From NCBI RefSeq assembly GCF_902635505.1, contig NC_045430.1:116187425-116251424 (forward strand): a stretch of 64,000 nucleotides of DNA, written 5' to 3'. Positions 51,211 to 62,307 of this stretch are shown one piece after another; position 1 is the stretch's first letter, and every line of letters begins with the position of its first letter. The notes beneath the pieces were generated by a model. It ran no database searches. It was not told where the DNA came from and worked only from the letters and a program-made list of their open reading frames with translations. Position numbers and translations under genes: made by a program. This DNA is from Sarcophilus harrisii. Its lineage: Eukaryota; Chordata; Mammalia; Dasyuromorphia; Dasyuridae.

Positions 51211-54200
51211 ATCTCAACCAACAAACACTTATTAAGCTACTTACTACAATGTGTCTGAGATGGAGAAGTGCTGGAGATATTATACAAAAATAAAATTACC
51301 CCTGCTTTTTGAATAACTTACATTCTTTGAGGTTAAATGCTATCTATATAATAAGTATGTGTAGAATAAATACAAGGTAGAGATTTCAAGGAGAAGCAAT
51401 GGCAGTTAAGGTTGGTCAAGAAAGGGTTCAGGTAGAAGGTGTACCTTGAGCAAAGCTTTGAATGAAAGAAGAGACTCTAAGAGCCACAAAAATGCCTCTT
51501 GGGCATTCCCATGGAAGAAAGAGAGGTAGGGGGTAGATCTAGTTTCATGTATCATTGCACAGCAAGAAGGACAGTTGTCTGATTCAAAGATTAATAAAAG
51601 TGAAAAATAATAAGACTGGAAAGGAAGGTTGGGGACAGATTGTGCATGACTTTGAAATCTAAACAGAGAAGTTCATATTTAATTGCAGAGAGGTTAGGCA
51701 ACCATTTCAGGAAGAGAAAAATGGATCAGGAAGACAGAAGAAAAGCTGGCTAACCTATGACACTACTATAATAGGTGTAGCCAGATTTTTAGTTTCAGAT
51801 GCATTCCTACTTCCTCTCCTAATTTTCCTAATTAAAATGATCTTTTCAAAGCTATTCACAATAAGCATTAAATTGTGGGGCTTTTTTTAAAGCATATCTT
51901 CCACTTTTGCACAGAAAAAATAAAGGTCCTATGTAGTGCTAAATAGTGTCCTAAAATATTGTAGAAAAGCAAGAATTTTAGCACACATGTTTTTATTGCT
52001 GTTCATGGTACATCCTTATTGGAATTGTAACTTAGGGCAGAACAGCTAGGAGTTTGCTTCAGGACACCAAATTTCAGCATTTATACCTATGAACTTTCCA
52101 CTTGGCCCCATGTTTCTTGGGCAGGAGCCTAAACTGTCCCATGTTCTATGTCTTCCCAACTATGTCCAAAGTGGATAGGAGGGGTGGGTTTTAAAGCTGC
52201 TTTTCCAGATACCAAAGTTGCTAGTTTTAATTTTGACCATTGCTACTTTGTTGTCTGCAAATGTGCTTGTTACCCTAAAAATTAGTCATCATAAAATTAC
52301 TTAATATGGAGAAAATATTAGATTACTGAATGCTTATCAGTGAGTACAGAACATACCATATATAATACTAAGTACTTGACAAATATTCAATATGCTTTTC
52401 TTGGATGAGATTAAATTGATAGCCATGCATTTTGTAATTTTTGTTCATGGTTTTGTTTTTTTTTTTAGGAGGCAATCTGTGTCTTACCCAGGGTCACACA
52501 GCTAGTAAATGTGAGAGCCAGATTTTAATTAAGATCTTCCTAACTACAAGATCAATACTCTATCTACCGAGCCATTTAATTAGCCAACTTTTTTTATTGT
52601 TAAACAAAGTAATTAGTATCATAGAACTTTAGATCTGAAAGGGATCTTACAGATCTACAATTTATCCAAACTTCTTGTTTTATAGTATTGCCACTGATTT
52701 TCAGATTTAAAATTTCCCACATCAAATTTCATAAATAAGATTAAACCAGAAAAATTTTCTTTATGTCAAATTTAACATTATTTTTAGCATTTATTATACA
52801 CATCTATTTTATATACTAACAATATTACAAATGAAGTTATCACATTCATAGTGAGTTGATGAATTTCTCATCAAATCAGAACTGAAAAGCATATTAAACA
52901 ACAATAAAAAAAAAAAAAAGATATTAGGGCACTCTCCAGAGCATGATTTTGTCTAAAAGATCCTAGTCAGATAGATAGGAAAGGCTCAGACCTGTCCTTT
53001 CATCCAATACTGGCTCTATTCAATTTATTATATTACCTCTCTAAATTTTCACAATGAAAAATTAGTATAGGTTTTATCACAGTATAAATAATTTCCAAGA
53101 AAGTGTCCTAATTCCTTTAATAGAATCATAGATTTAGCGCTGGAAAGAAGCTTAGAGGCCATCAAGGCCAGTTCCTTTCATTTTATAGAAAGGAAACTGA
53201 GGCCAAAGGCAGTTAATTGCAACCTGCCCACAGTTTTAAATTCCTATCTTCCAGACTCCCCAAACTCATACTCTATACACTGAAGCCATTCAGGTGCTCA
53301 AAATTTGGTATATTAAATAAAATAAAGAGGCCACCTGCTGAGCCTTGAAAATCTTTTATTTTATACAGATTTTGCTTTTCACCATATTTATTGGACCAGT
53401 CTAGACATGAAGAAGTCAGGTTGTGCAGTTCATAAAGATCTAGGCCTGGAATCAGAAAGAACTTAGTTCAAATGTGCTCAGATACTTTACCAGCTGTGTG
53501 ATTTGGGGCAAATCACTTGAACCCATTATCTCAAATTATCTCATCTAAGAAACAGGAATTGTAAAATTGTATCTAACTCTCAGGGTCCTTACAAGAATCA
53601 AAACAGGTAATAATTAATTATAAAGCACAGAAAGCACTATGTGAATGTTATCTAATTAATCTAATTATTAATTATTTATTAATATTATGTGATGAGAACA
53701 TTTGTTTACATTTTATTTCTCCAGAAAAGCGCAGCCAAAGTCTAAATCCAATAATTATTTCTGAAGCTGCAGCCATGTTCTTTAAGTCCCTGCAGAAACC
53801 ACCAGAAGAAGGTAAATATAGAATGAATCCTTTCAAGACAGACAAGCAGACCTTTTGAAGTAGTTTCATTCTTGTTTTGAACTTCCTTAATTTTTTAATT
53901 TTTATAATTATAGCCCCCAAATTCATAGCAATGTTTGTTGTGAAGAGGCCAGAATATGTTATAATAATCCTTCAAAACAAATAAAAGAAAACAAAAAAAT
54001 TCCTTCCTCAGATTATAAAACTTAATATGAATTTCACAATTTATCACACCCTAGAGCTTATTACTTCAGAATAATTTTTGTCTCCCTTTCAGAAATTAAA
54101 GTGATAATTTGTATTTTTAAGGGGGGTGCCCCACTGTATTAATGTACCATTAGGGATAATGATTTTATTATACAGAGATGAGCAAATATAAAGAATATAT

Positions 54201-55250
54201 CTCTCTAAAGCTAATTTTATATCACAGGAATGTCTGGCTCAGTGGAAAAAGCATGGGCTTTGTAATCTGGGAACCAGGGTTCAAAAGCTGACTTTGTCAC
54301 TTAGTAGTTGTGGGACCTTAGGCAAAATATTTAATTTTGTTAGACCTTGGTCTCCTCATCTATAAAATGAATGGTTGAGTAGATGTCTACTATGATCGGA
54401 TAACCAATAAAAATGTAGTATGGGAAGCAGGAACATTTTGCTAATGATCTGTTGTTGCAGACCCACCCTGATTCAGTGTGACACAGTAGATAGGAAACAG
54501 GACATGGGGTAAGGAAGATTTATGTTCAAACTCTGCTCCAACCACTTGCTATCTATACCTTTCTGTGTCTCAACTGCAAAATGAAGAAGATGATCATAAT
54601 GGTTTTAAGGTCCCTGCTAGCTCCAGATATATAATTCCCTATGAACTTTAAAAGGTTTATTATAAGTGAAATGAAAAAAAAAATGAGATATTATTATAAA
54701 AGTGAAGGTAACACCATAACTAGAAAATAAAAAAAAATTAGAAAGTCAAGTTCAGTTTGCAATGATGGCAGGATACGGTCAGGTGGAACTGTGCCATGGA
54801 ATGGATCAGAAGTCAAAGCTGAGATTTAAATTTGGGAGTCTTTAATAATCATAGTGATCACTAAAGGTTTAGAAATAGCTGGTCTCCCCTAGGAAAAGTT
54901 TGGTCTTGAATTCTTGAAAGAATCCTATTGTAAGCCCATGAAGGAAATGGAAGAAGCTGGAGAACTGAAAAACATAACATTAGAGAACCAAAGAGAGGAA
55001 AAGAGAATGAAGGAGAGAATGAAAACCCTTGAAAGGTCAAGATGGATAAATATTTGGAGGGGGGAAGGGAGGAAGAAGGTGAGATAGAATCTGGGGACAC
55101 AGAACCTTAGACTCAAATAATATTTCCTTGATGATTGTACTGGGCTTTAAAACACAATTTATAATTTTATTTTATTTTCTTACAGCTAGAGCAGTAAACT
55201 TTGATCAATCAAGATTCTTGGAAGATAATCTATTAAACTGGAGAAAATGA
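48310..55250 (+). CDS. SPX: Spexin prepropeptide, 6 exons
   Basis: Precursor of the secreted peptide hormone spexin, a galanin/kisspeptin relative that signals through GALR2/GALR3 in vertebrates. Coding exons: 48310-48315, 48704-48784, 48920-48977, 49895-49957, 53725-53811, 55186-55250, in frame for 119 aa plus TGA (human 116). Residues 1-26 form a signal peptide (basic start, hydrophobic core, CCA end). The RR at 34-35 precedes the mature peptide 36-49, NWTPQTILYLKGTQ, then G50 as amide donor and R51. Human is NWTPQAMLYLKGAQ followed by GRR; here the second arginine is histidine (H52). The second peptide region (about 53-70) keeps its C-terminal dibasic site (KR, 71-72). The C-terminus matches human FLEDSLLNW but adds RK. 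All introns are GT-AG. Confidence 0.95.
48704..48784 (+). CDS. SPX: SPX exon 2 (signal peptide)
   Basis: Acceptor cttag, donor gtaatt. Encodes GIQSLKASGLALLLAV through CCAPR, the hydrophobic core and probable cleavage site of the signal peptide. Confidence 0.92.
48920..48977 (+). CDS. SPX: SPX exon 3 (spexin peptide)
   Basis: Acceptor tttgtag, donor gtaagt. Encodes RILERR and nearly all of the mature peptide, NWTPQTILYLKGT. The last glutamine is split with the next exon. Confidence 0.95.
49472..49620 (-). mobile_element. CORE-SINE, inverted
   Basis: aaagcaattggggttaaatg, gcttgtccaacctcacacaa, tgaactcaggttctcctga. In SPX intron 3. Confidence 0.65.
49895..49957 (+). CDS. SPX: SPX exon 4
   Basis: Encodes Q-GRH-FISEESRRKDLYNRLQL. 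The amidation glycine and the altered GRH site are here. Acceptor tttatag, donor gtaaga. Confidence 0.94.
50030..50165 (-). mobile_element. MIR-like SINE, inverted
   Basis: aacttgttcaggatcacaaa, cttgactccaaatccactgt, ctttccactgcatccc. SPX intron 4. Confidence 0.55.
50875..50985 (+). mobile_element. MIR-like SINE fragment
   Basis: agtactgcagtcaggaagac, ttagattggagtccttcctc, gatcttgggcaggtcg. Confidence 0.6.
51060..51210. repeat. TATA-rich tract and (AT)15
   Basis: Alternating AT at 51177-51206 preceded by imperfect TATG/TATA units. Confidence 0.9.
51220..51765 (+). mobile_element. Long ancient interspersed repeat, family A
   Basis: caaacacttattaagctact head, gcattcccatggaagaaaga, aagttcatatttaattgcag, and aatggatcaggaagacag. 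Third long copy of the family in this window. Confidence 0.5.
52465..52590 (-). mobile_element. CORE-SINE, inverted, partial
   Basis: cttacccagggtcacacagc, tagtaaatgtgagagccaga, atcaatactctatctaccga. Confidence 0.65.
53125..53300 (-). mobile_element. MIR-like SINE, inverted
   Basis: gaatcatagatttagcgctg, gaaactgaggccaaaggcag, ctatcttccagactcccc. Confidence 0.55.
53415..53655 (+). mobile_element. MIR SINE, nearly full length
   Basis: taccagctgtgtgatttggg, gcaaatcacttgaaccc, tgtatctaactctcagggtc, ttaattataaagcacag, agcactatgtgaatgttatc. Ends about 70 bp before SPX exon 5. Confidence 0.7.
53725..53811 (+). CDS. SPX: SPX exon 5
   Basis: Encodes EKRSQSLNPIIISEAAAMFF through KPPEE. It aligns with human ERRSPNPQLLTIPEAATILL. 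Acceptor ctccag, donor gtaaat. Confidence 0.92.
54235..54400 (+). mobile_element. MIR SINE
   Basis: ctggctcagtggaaaaagca, aaccagggttcaaaagctga, ttgtgggaccttaggcaaaa, ttggtctcctcatctataaa. SPX intron 5. Confidence 0.7.
54475..54645 (+). mobile_element. MIR-like SINE
   Basis: gtgtgacacagtagatagg head, tatgttcaaactctgctcc, tgtgtctcaactgcaaaatg, ggtccctgctagctcc. Confidence 0.65.
55186..55250 (+). CDS. SPX: SPX exon 6, coding part
   Basis: Encodes ARAVNFDQSRFLEDNLLNWRK and TGA after acceptor cttacag. The FDQSRFLED core is near-identical to human. Confidence 0.94.
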
Positions 55251-55330
55251 TGCAATTTACTAAAAATTTCCCTTGTATTTCTGTTGAAACCATTATTTAT
55301 GTGAATAAAAAACATGGTCTACATATGGTC
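55251..55330 (+). other. SPX: SPX 3' UTR
   Basis: Short: AATAAA at 55304-55309, 54 nt after the stop, followed by a GT/T-rich stretch. Cleavage is expected near 55325-55335. Confidence 0.75.
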
Positions 55331-55639
55331 TATGTTCTGAAGGAATATATACATACAAATGTAATCTCAGTTTCAGTTTTTTAAGGATAATTATTGAAAA
55401 ATAATTTTAGCAGATAACATTACTTTTTTCTTTATTATATATTTCATTTAATTGACAAAATTATGTCATACTTTGAATTTGTCATAGTATTTTAAATTTC
55501 AAAGCTCAAATATATACTGAGTGATCTTTCTTGTAATTAGTAGACATCTCAATCAGTGACTATTAAAATATTTTCATGATACTACTCACTTGTATGGTTC
55601 ATCTCAAATATATTCCTAGCTATCAACCAAAAGAATCCA

Positions 55640-56478
55640 TAACCTCAAAACCCAGCCCCTCACACACCCACTCTGAGAAGGAGAGGGACTCATCATATTG
55701 AAGATTTATAGATACCACATGTTCTTCAAGCATGGCTGTCTCTAGGTGGACCTATATGACTGTCTCCTCCAGTGCTCCTCAGCAAGTAGACCAGTGTTCA
55801 TTTAAGAGTTCATCTCTCAGTATGAAACATCTTATCAATTTTTTGGATTTGTTCATTTCTTAGCTCTTAGATTTATCCAGGAAATGTGCAATCCTTGGTT
55901 GAAACCAAAGAAAGGTTAAATTCTATCTGGACAAATTTGTAATCTCTATTTCCTAAGGAAGATTCTGAAGATCACTTGGCAGGATAAGGAACAAGTCATT
56001 GAGGTCCTTTCTCAAACTAAACCTCCAAGCATTCAGATTCTAAAGCAGAGAGCACAACTCTGATGGGCTGCCACTGAATGCCAAAAGTACGTTTACCTAA
56101 TAGATTATTTTGTGGAGAACTCACACAGGGTAAATGCTCACCAGAGAGGAAAAGAAGCAATACAAGGACATTCTCAAGGTCTCTCTGAAGAACTTTGGAA
56201 TTGATTGTGTGACAGGGGACACAGTAGGGTGGGCTTTCAGCAAAGAAGGTGCTGTGCTCTATGAGCAAAGAGTGACTAAAAAAAAAAAAAACCCATAAAA
56301 CAAGCAAATTTTTATAATCCCCTCCAAATACTCCCGTGGATTATTTGTGCCTGAACTGATAGAGGCTTCTGAGCTCGTGATGGACTGATCAGTTGGTCAT
56401 ACTGTAACAGACATATTCTAACTTGATGCTAACATAGTGAGGTGATTCCTTCCAGAAAGATAATTACCAACCAACCAC
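55640..56478 (+). mobile_element. RTE-clade (BovB-like) LINE, C-terminal end of ORF
   Basis: A frame near 55960-56030 reads RKILKITWQDK, then EVLSQTK and PPS, a conserved block after the RTE reverse transcriptase; later parts resemble the FYGELTQGK region and the Cys2-His2-like C-terminal motif (near 56340-56410), and the end holds aaccaaccacc. Decayed by substitutions and gaps. Marsupials are known to carry RTE/BovB-type LINEs. Confidence 0.75.
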
Positions 56479-56489
56479 CTCCCAGGAAT

Positions 56490-56735
56490 TTTGTGGTACC
56501 TTGGACAGAGTCGAGAAACCTGAGTTGACATCTGCCTCAGGCCCTACTACTACTAGCTTTGTGACCCTGCATTAAATTATTTAACCTTTGTCTGACTCAG
56601 TTTCTTCATCTGTAAAATGGGGATAATAATAGTCCTACCTCCCAGAGTTGTTGTGAGGATAAAATTACATATTTGTAAAGCCCTTTGCAAACTTTAAAGC
56701 CTATATAAATGCTATTATTATTATTAATAATGATT
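56490..56735 (+). mobile_element. MIR SINE, full length
   Basis: gacatctgcctcaggcccta, tagctttgtgaccctgcatt, tttcttcatctgtaaaatgg, agagttgttgtgaggataaa, aaagccctttgcaaacttta, and a TTA-repeat end. Among the best-preserved SINEs here. Confidence 0.8.
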
Positions 56736-57326
56736 CCTCAGTAGATAGTGGGTCAGTAGAGTAAATCAATCAAATAACAATAACTGCAATTACAATAACA
56801 ATAACTAACATTTATACAGCATTTTAAGGTTTTTAAAACACTACTTAAAAATGCTATTGCGGTCACCTCACCTTGGTAGAAATAGTCCTCCACTAAATTG
56901 AATAAAATCAATCAAAGGTTTTACAACTGTATGTAAAGAGGCTTCAGTCAATTTAGATCTTTCTGTTGATCCCTTAAATAAATTACAGGAACATGTCTAC
57001 ATAGGACATGTAGGTATATTATAAAGGAAGACTATTCAGACTGGCTCCAGAAATTTGGTCACACCCTAAAGATTCTTCTAAAAAATAACATACCACTGCA
57101 ACAGATTAAATACATGACTACAAACTGTAAATAAGAAGAGAACATTTCAGCTAGGGTCTTGATCCTAGCTTGGCTGAGAGAAGAACAGTCTAGATTGGTC
57201 TTGGTTTCCCCTACCGGGTCCTTAATATTTGGGGCTTCCTATCTTTCCATCAATGTTTCAGCTTCACCCCACTAGGGACAACAATATGAGGGAGAAGTGT
57301 CTTGACAGGAAAGTTAATTTTAATAC

Positions 57327-57825
57327 TGTTAACATCAAACGCAATGTTCTCTTCTCGGTCAAAAAGCCATCCTGACAAAAAGCTCTTCTGTCTAAAGAAT
57401 CTCAGGAATGTCATTGCATTCCGACTGCTAAGGCACTTTACTTTCAAATATGTTGGACTGGGCTCCACCTTGGGAATCTGGGCTCTGCTTTATCCTGTAA
57501 ACAGAAACTAATTTGGGCTAATATCTTAGGCCCCTCACCAAGATTTGGGGTAAATTGGATCATGAAGAGTAAAAGCGACCAGAATGAAGTGGGCTTCCTT
57601 GCTTGGATTGCCAAGGGTAGCTGGGACCTCATGGCCAGCTCTCATGCCTCATATGCCCCTGCTCCCTTCTTTCCTCCTGAATTTTTTAAAACCTTTCTAT
57701 ACTTTTCCCCTATAAATACCTCATATTCAGATTCATGGCAGTATCTCAGTCTTATGACCCCTTTTGTCTTAATTAAAAATGCCTTTTCCTACATTTATGA
57801 ATCTGATTTATTTCAGGATTTGACA
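57327..57825 (+). mobile_element. Probable solo LTR (gammaretrovirus-like)
   Basis: About 499 bp, starting TGTT and ending TGACA, with a TATA box (cctataaatacc, near 57709), a transcript-start-like stretch, and an AATTAAAA signal before the end. This is the layout of ERV1-class LTRs. No internal region adjoins it and no clean target duplication is visible, so the left border is uncertain. A fossil. Confidence 0.45.
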
Positions 57826-57833
57826 ATCTAAAT

Positions 57834-58020
57834 CAGAGTTTCTTAGACTTTTTCCACTTGTGACTTCATTTTACTCAAGAAATTTTTATATGACTCCCAA
57901 GCATATAGGTATATAAAACATATACAAATCAAACATTTACTAATAAATAATAATTTTATGACCCCCATATTCAGTTATGAGACTCCATATGGGGTTGCAA
58001 GCCACAGTTAAGAAACTGGG
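57834..58020. mobile_element. hAT-type miniature DNA transposon
   Basis: 187 bp with inverted ends (CAGAGTTTCTTAGAC at left; GTTAAGAAACTGGG at right, its approximate reverse complement) and an eight-base target duplication with one difference, atctaaat at 57826-57833 and gtctaaat at 58021-58028. It has no coding capacity. Confidence 0.65.
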
Positions 58021-58154
58021 GTCTAAATGGAAGTTAAAGACAACTGGTCAGATTCACAATTCTCCAAGAAGCTTAGAGAGAAGTTACACTAGGCCTAAGA
58101 GAAACTTTGAGCACCCCACAAAGGAGATAGAATATGAGACGCAAAGGAAAAAGG

Positions 58155-58400
58155 AATAAGCATTTAGTAAGCACCTACTATGTGCCAGACATTATGCTTT
58201 GCCCTTTGCAAATATTATTTCATTATATTCTTAAAATAACTCTGTAATGTATCTGCTATTATTCTCATTTTATAGTTTAGGTAGACAGAAGTTAAATTTC
58301 TTAACCAGCTAGAATACAAGTATCTGAAAATTAATTTGAACCAATTTGAATTCTTCTTGACTCCCAGCCTAACACTCAATCAATTATTCCATCCAGTTAC
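58155..58400 (-). mobile_element. MIR-like SINE, inverted
   Basis: aagcacctactatgtgccag, tttgcaaatattatttcatt, ctattattctcattttatag, ttcttgactcccagcctaac. Confidence 0.65.
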
Positions 58401-58555
58401 CTCAGAAATAATGTGTATAAATTGGTTTTTTTAAAACCCAAAGAATTATGTACAAATCTTAACTACTTTTGCAACTGGATCCCTTCACCCTAGGATTATT
58501 GCTGTCTCTTCTGCTAAAATAAGCTTGCTTCTTAAAATCTATACTGGATAAAGGA

Positions 58556-58650
58556 CCCCTCCTTCCTCCTCTTCCTCCTTTTCTTCCTCCTCCTCCTCCT
58601 CTTGCTCCTTCTCCTTCTTCTTTTCCTCCTCCTCTTCCTCAGCTGCTGCC
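58556..58650 (+). repeat. (TCC/TTC)n pyrimidine tract
   Basis: Interrupted CCT/CTT triplets, polypyrimidine on the plus strand. Confidence 0.85.
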
Positions 58651-59264
58651 CCTGCTAGCCCTGGCTGAGGAGATTAGAATGTCATTTGAGCCCTTTCTTC
58701 CATGACCACCCAAACTGGCTTCCTTAAAAGGAGTCTTTCCCATTGCTAACTAATTGGGAAATTACTAGAATTCAGGTTTCACATTTCTCAATAATCTTAT
58801 TCTTGACTATCATGGTATGTAATTCCCTTCAATAGGAAAGAAAGGGCATACATAAATCTTTTTCTTTCAATTTAAACTTTATTATGTTTTCAAAATAATT
58901 TTGTCTAATTAGAATTATTCATATTAAACATCCCAAAATAGCTCCATTAAAAATATTCCCAGATATAACTTTTTAGTTTAAGATACATAATTTACTAAAT
59001 ATAAACATAATGAAAAGCATACCTTATTTGAGCCAAGCCTAGGATGAAAGGATCAACATTTATTATTCCTCAGACTAGGGCTTTAGATGAAAAGAAGAGC
59101 AAATGTTTCCAACCATTAAAACCTCATAGAATGTAACACTGCTTTAAAGTTTACCTCTATAAAATTATCCCGTTGGTATCAACAATAACATTTATAATAG
59201 AAATTCTAAAGCTAGTTTTAATTCTGAAATCCTAAGAATCCTACCATTATCTACTTATGTTTAT

Positions 59265-59770
59265 GGAATCATGAAACATTAGAATTAGAAAGGACCTTAG
59301 AATTATCTAACTAACTTTATCATTTTACAGATACAGAAACTGAGGCCTAATTTTGGGAATGATTTGTCTAAGTGATAACATAATGATTAAGTTGAGACCA
59401 GAACCAAGCTTCCCCTGTTCCTGATTTAATATTTTTTCTATTGTACTATACTACAAAAATGAACATTTGTGCATACACACACACACATATATATATATAT
59501 ATACATGTACATATGTGTATGTGTGTGTATATAATATATACATATATTGTTCAGTAGTTTTTAGTCAAACCCGACTCTTCATGACCCTAAAGTTGGAGTT
59601 TTCTTGTCAAAAATACTGGAATATTTTGCCATTTCCTTCTCCAAATCATTTTAAAGAAAAGGAAACTGAGGTAATCAGAGCTAAGTAACTTGCCCAGGGT
59701 CACACAGCTAGTATCTGATGCCAGATTTGAATTCAAAATAAGTCTTCTTGACTCTAGGTTTAGTAGCTAC
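59265..59770 (-). mobile_element. Two inverted SINEs around a (CA)(TA) microsatellite
   Basis: 59265-59460 is MIR-like (gaatcatgaaacattagaat, gatacagaaactgaggccta); 59472-59540 is CA/TA repeat; 59545-59770 is a marsupial CORE-SINE (ttcatgaccctaaagttgg, cttgcccagggtcacacagc). Confidence 0.7.
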
Positions 59771-60079
59771 CTTATATACATATACATATTCATACATCTA
59801 TTTATCTGTCTTCATGTATCTATGTATATTTCAATGTCAGCCAACAAAGAAAAACTATGCATTATTAGAAATTGCCTATGTTCATGATACCTGAACCTGA
59901 GAACTCTGTGAATACAATTCCTGTCTAAAAATGATTGACAGTTATAAAGCACCCACAGAACAACCTCTGAACAGCCAGAGCTCAGCACAGACGTCACATC
60001 TTATATAATGCCTGAATAATACATAATTATCACAAACTTATTTTTGTATAAATTTAATATATACTTATAAATATACATG

Positions 60080-60175
60080 TAATGTCTCCAGGTCAGAAAC
60101 TATTTATTTTCATCTTTAAATATCCAATGCCTAGCAGAGTGCTTGATATTAGTAGGGGGCTTAGTCATAATAATG
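60080..60175 (+). mobile_element. L2-type 3' end fragment
   Basis: tctccaggtcagaaactatt, aatatccaatgcctagcaga, gtgcttgatattagtaggg. Confidence 0.5.
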
Positions 60176-60619
60176 GCCAATGTGGTAACAACTACTGACC
60201 TGCCCTGTCTCCTTTCCAGCCTGGGACTGTGAGAATGATGGAGTAGCAATGATGGCAGCAGGGTGGACGAAGAACTGTATCATAATTCTGTTTGTGTCAA
60301 AAAAATGACAAAACACATATTGAAGGAGACTTCATCTCCTCCATACTGAGGTTCAGAGTAACCTACCTCATCTGTTGAGCAAAGGAATGTTTCCAAAGCT
60401 TTGTCATTTATATAGCCATTATGTCTTCCAGACCTCCAGGTATTACCATTCCCCTTTCTGCTTCACTCTCTAGCTTTACCATCCACTCTGCTACTAGACC
60501 ATCTTGTAAGTATTTTTCTGCCCTCAATAGAATTTATTATTCCATATTTATATAGTTTACCTCTATTAGAATATAAGTTTATTGAAAGCAAAGATTGTGA
60601 TTTTTTTGTCATTTCTATT

Positions 60620-60775
60620 TGTATCCATATTTATGATTTTTTGGGCAAGACAATTGGGGTGAAGTGACTTGCCCAGAGTCACTCAGCTAAGAAGTATTAA
60701 GTGTCTGAGGTCAGATTTGAACTCAGGTCCTCCTGACTCTAGGACCAGTGTTCTATCCACAGCATTCCCAATATG
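60620..60775 (-). mobile_element. CORE-SINE, inverted, well preserved
   Basis: gcaagacaattggggtgaag, tgacttgcccagagtcactc, tgaactcaggtcctcctgac, gtgttctatccacagca. Confidence 0.75.
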
Positions 60776-61059
60776 TATTTATGTTTAGCATAGGCTTTAG
60801 ATCATAATAATTGCCAATAGATTCTTTTGCCAATAGATTCTTTTTCATTCATATACTCATTTATCCACCCATTCATCTGTTCATCCATTCTTATTAAATA
60901 CTCATTAATTAATAAAGGATTGAGATAATTATCTATATAATTTAATAGTATGTTTGAATATGCCATAGAGAGATTGAAGAACATTCCTGCTACCATGAAA
61001 CAGACATGCTCAAAATTACTTTAATCTTGTATACCCACAAAAAATTGAAGATGTCTTTC

Positions 61060-61240
61060 TAATAGAAAGACACCTGGACTTCAACTCAGAAGAGCTTAAT
61101 ACTTAATAGAAAAGTAAGCCATTTATAATCTCTCAAGTTTGAGTTTACTCATCTATAAAGTAGGGATAATACTTGTGGCACCTATAGGATTGTTGTTGAA
61201 GAAAACTAAAAATAATGTATACAAAATGTAAATCTTGGTT
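61060..61240 (+). mobile_element. MIR-like SINE
   Basis: acacctggacttcaactcag, agtttactcatctataaagt, ataggattgttgttgaag. Confidence 0.55.
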
Positions 61241-61594
61241 ATTAAGATAAATGGATGTTAAGTTTTTTGCATTTTTATATTGTACATTGTTGGTTTCAAA
61301 ATTATTAGTATTATTATTCACAAAATATTAGTATATTTTGCTTTTGTCATTTGTTTCCTATGGAAGAAGAGGCCTATGCAAAGAATTAAAATTTTTATTT
61401 AAGGAAATTTAAAATTACTTGTATTAGTTATATTATTATTTTGAAAATGAATTTTGATTTGTAGGGAGTGATATTTGAATTGAAAATTAATTCTTCAGGA
61501 CCAAAGAAGGGTATTTTCCTGTGGATAATGAGCTCTGAGTCATACCAGCTAAAAAGAGAAATCCTTTCTTATGTAGGCAATGACAATATTCATA

Positions 61595-61712
61595 TACACC
61601 CCAAATAAGTTCCTTGAGAACAGGAACTGTCTCACTTTTATATGTAAGTCCCTAGTGCGTAACATAGTCCCTGGCATATAGTAATTACAATAAATACTCA
61701 TTGATTAATTCA
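61595..61712 (+). mobile_element. L2 LINE 3' end
   Basis: ttccttgagaacaggaactg, cctagtgcgtaacatagtcc, ctggcatatagtaattacaa, taaatactcattgatt. Confidence 0.7.
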
Positions 61713-62049
61713 CGCAATTGGCTACTTTTAAATCATAAGCTCTGGAGCATGCATTATTAGAATCTGGACCTTTTGAAAACAATGCTTTGAGTTGGTAGGA
61801 AGGCAATTACTATATTTTTGTATTTAGTACATTATAGGTGATACTTTGTTATAATCCTCAAAAATAAAAAAAAAAAATAGAGAAAAATTTTAGTGTTAAA
61901 AGAAACATTTTTAAAAAATATTTTCAGTCTTTCTTGATGGAATGTTTTCCAGATTTTTAAGTTTACTGACTAATCATATTTAGGTAGAGAAATTAGGAGA
62001 AATATCCAAATAAATAAAGTCCAGCAAACAAAAGAATGAATTTTGCTTA

Positions 62050-62307
62050 TTGTGTTTTATTCTGAGGATGAGAGAAACAAATTGCCACATATTTTTTGTC
62101 TCTTCTGCCTTTTCAGTAGTGACCAGTTTTCCATCATCACTAAGGAAAAGATACTTTCTCTAAAGTTTATTTTATTTCTATAAAGAATTTTTTAGTTATG
62201 TTAGTTTAAGTTCCCTAATGTCTTTGTACTTTCTGTTTTGTTCTATTACAGTTCAGTTACAGTTCTTTACATGATAAAGAGCCAGGAAAAGCCAAGCGTA
62301 CAGAAAC
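62050..62307 (-). other. GYS2: GYS2 3' UTR region
   Basis: Downstream of the GYS2 stop on the minus strand, AATAAA occurs at 62176-62171, 62171-62166 and 62061-62056. Any of these could end the transcript; the region is otherwise AT-rich and carries no repeat I recognise. Confidence 0.5.

Larger units (their letters stand above)
55331..62049. other. SPX-GYS2 intergenic region
   Basis: 6.7 kb, convergent gene ends. It carries the RTE LINE, SINEs, probable LTR, hAT element and simple repeats listed. Nothing is recognised at 56830-57300, 58660-59260 or 61710-62050 apart from AT-rich DNA. Confidence 0.7.
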
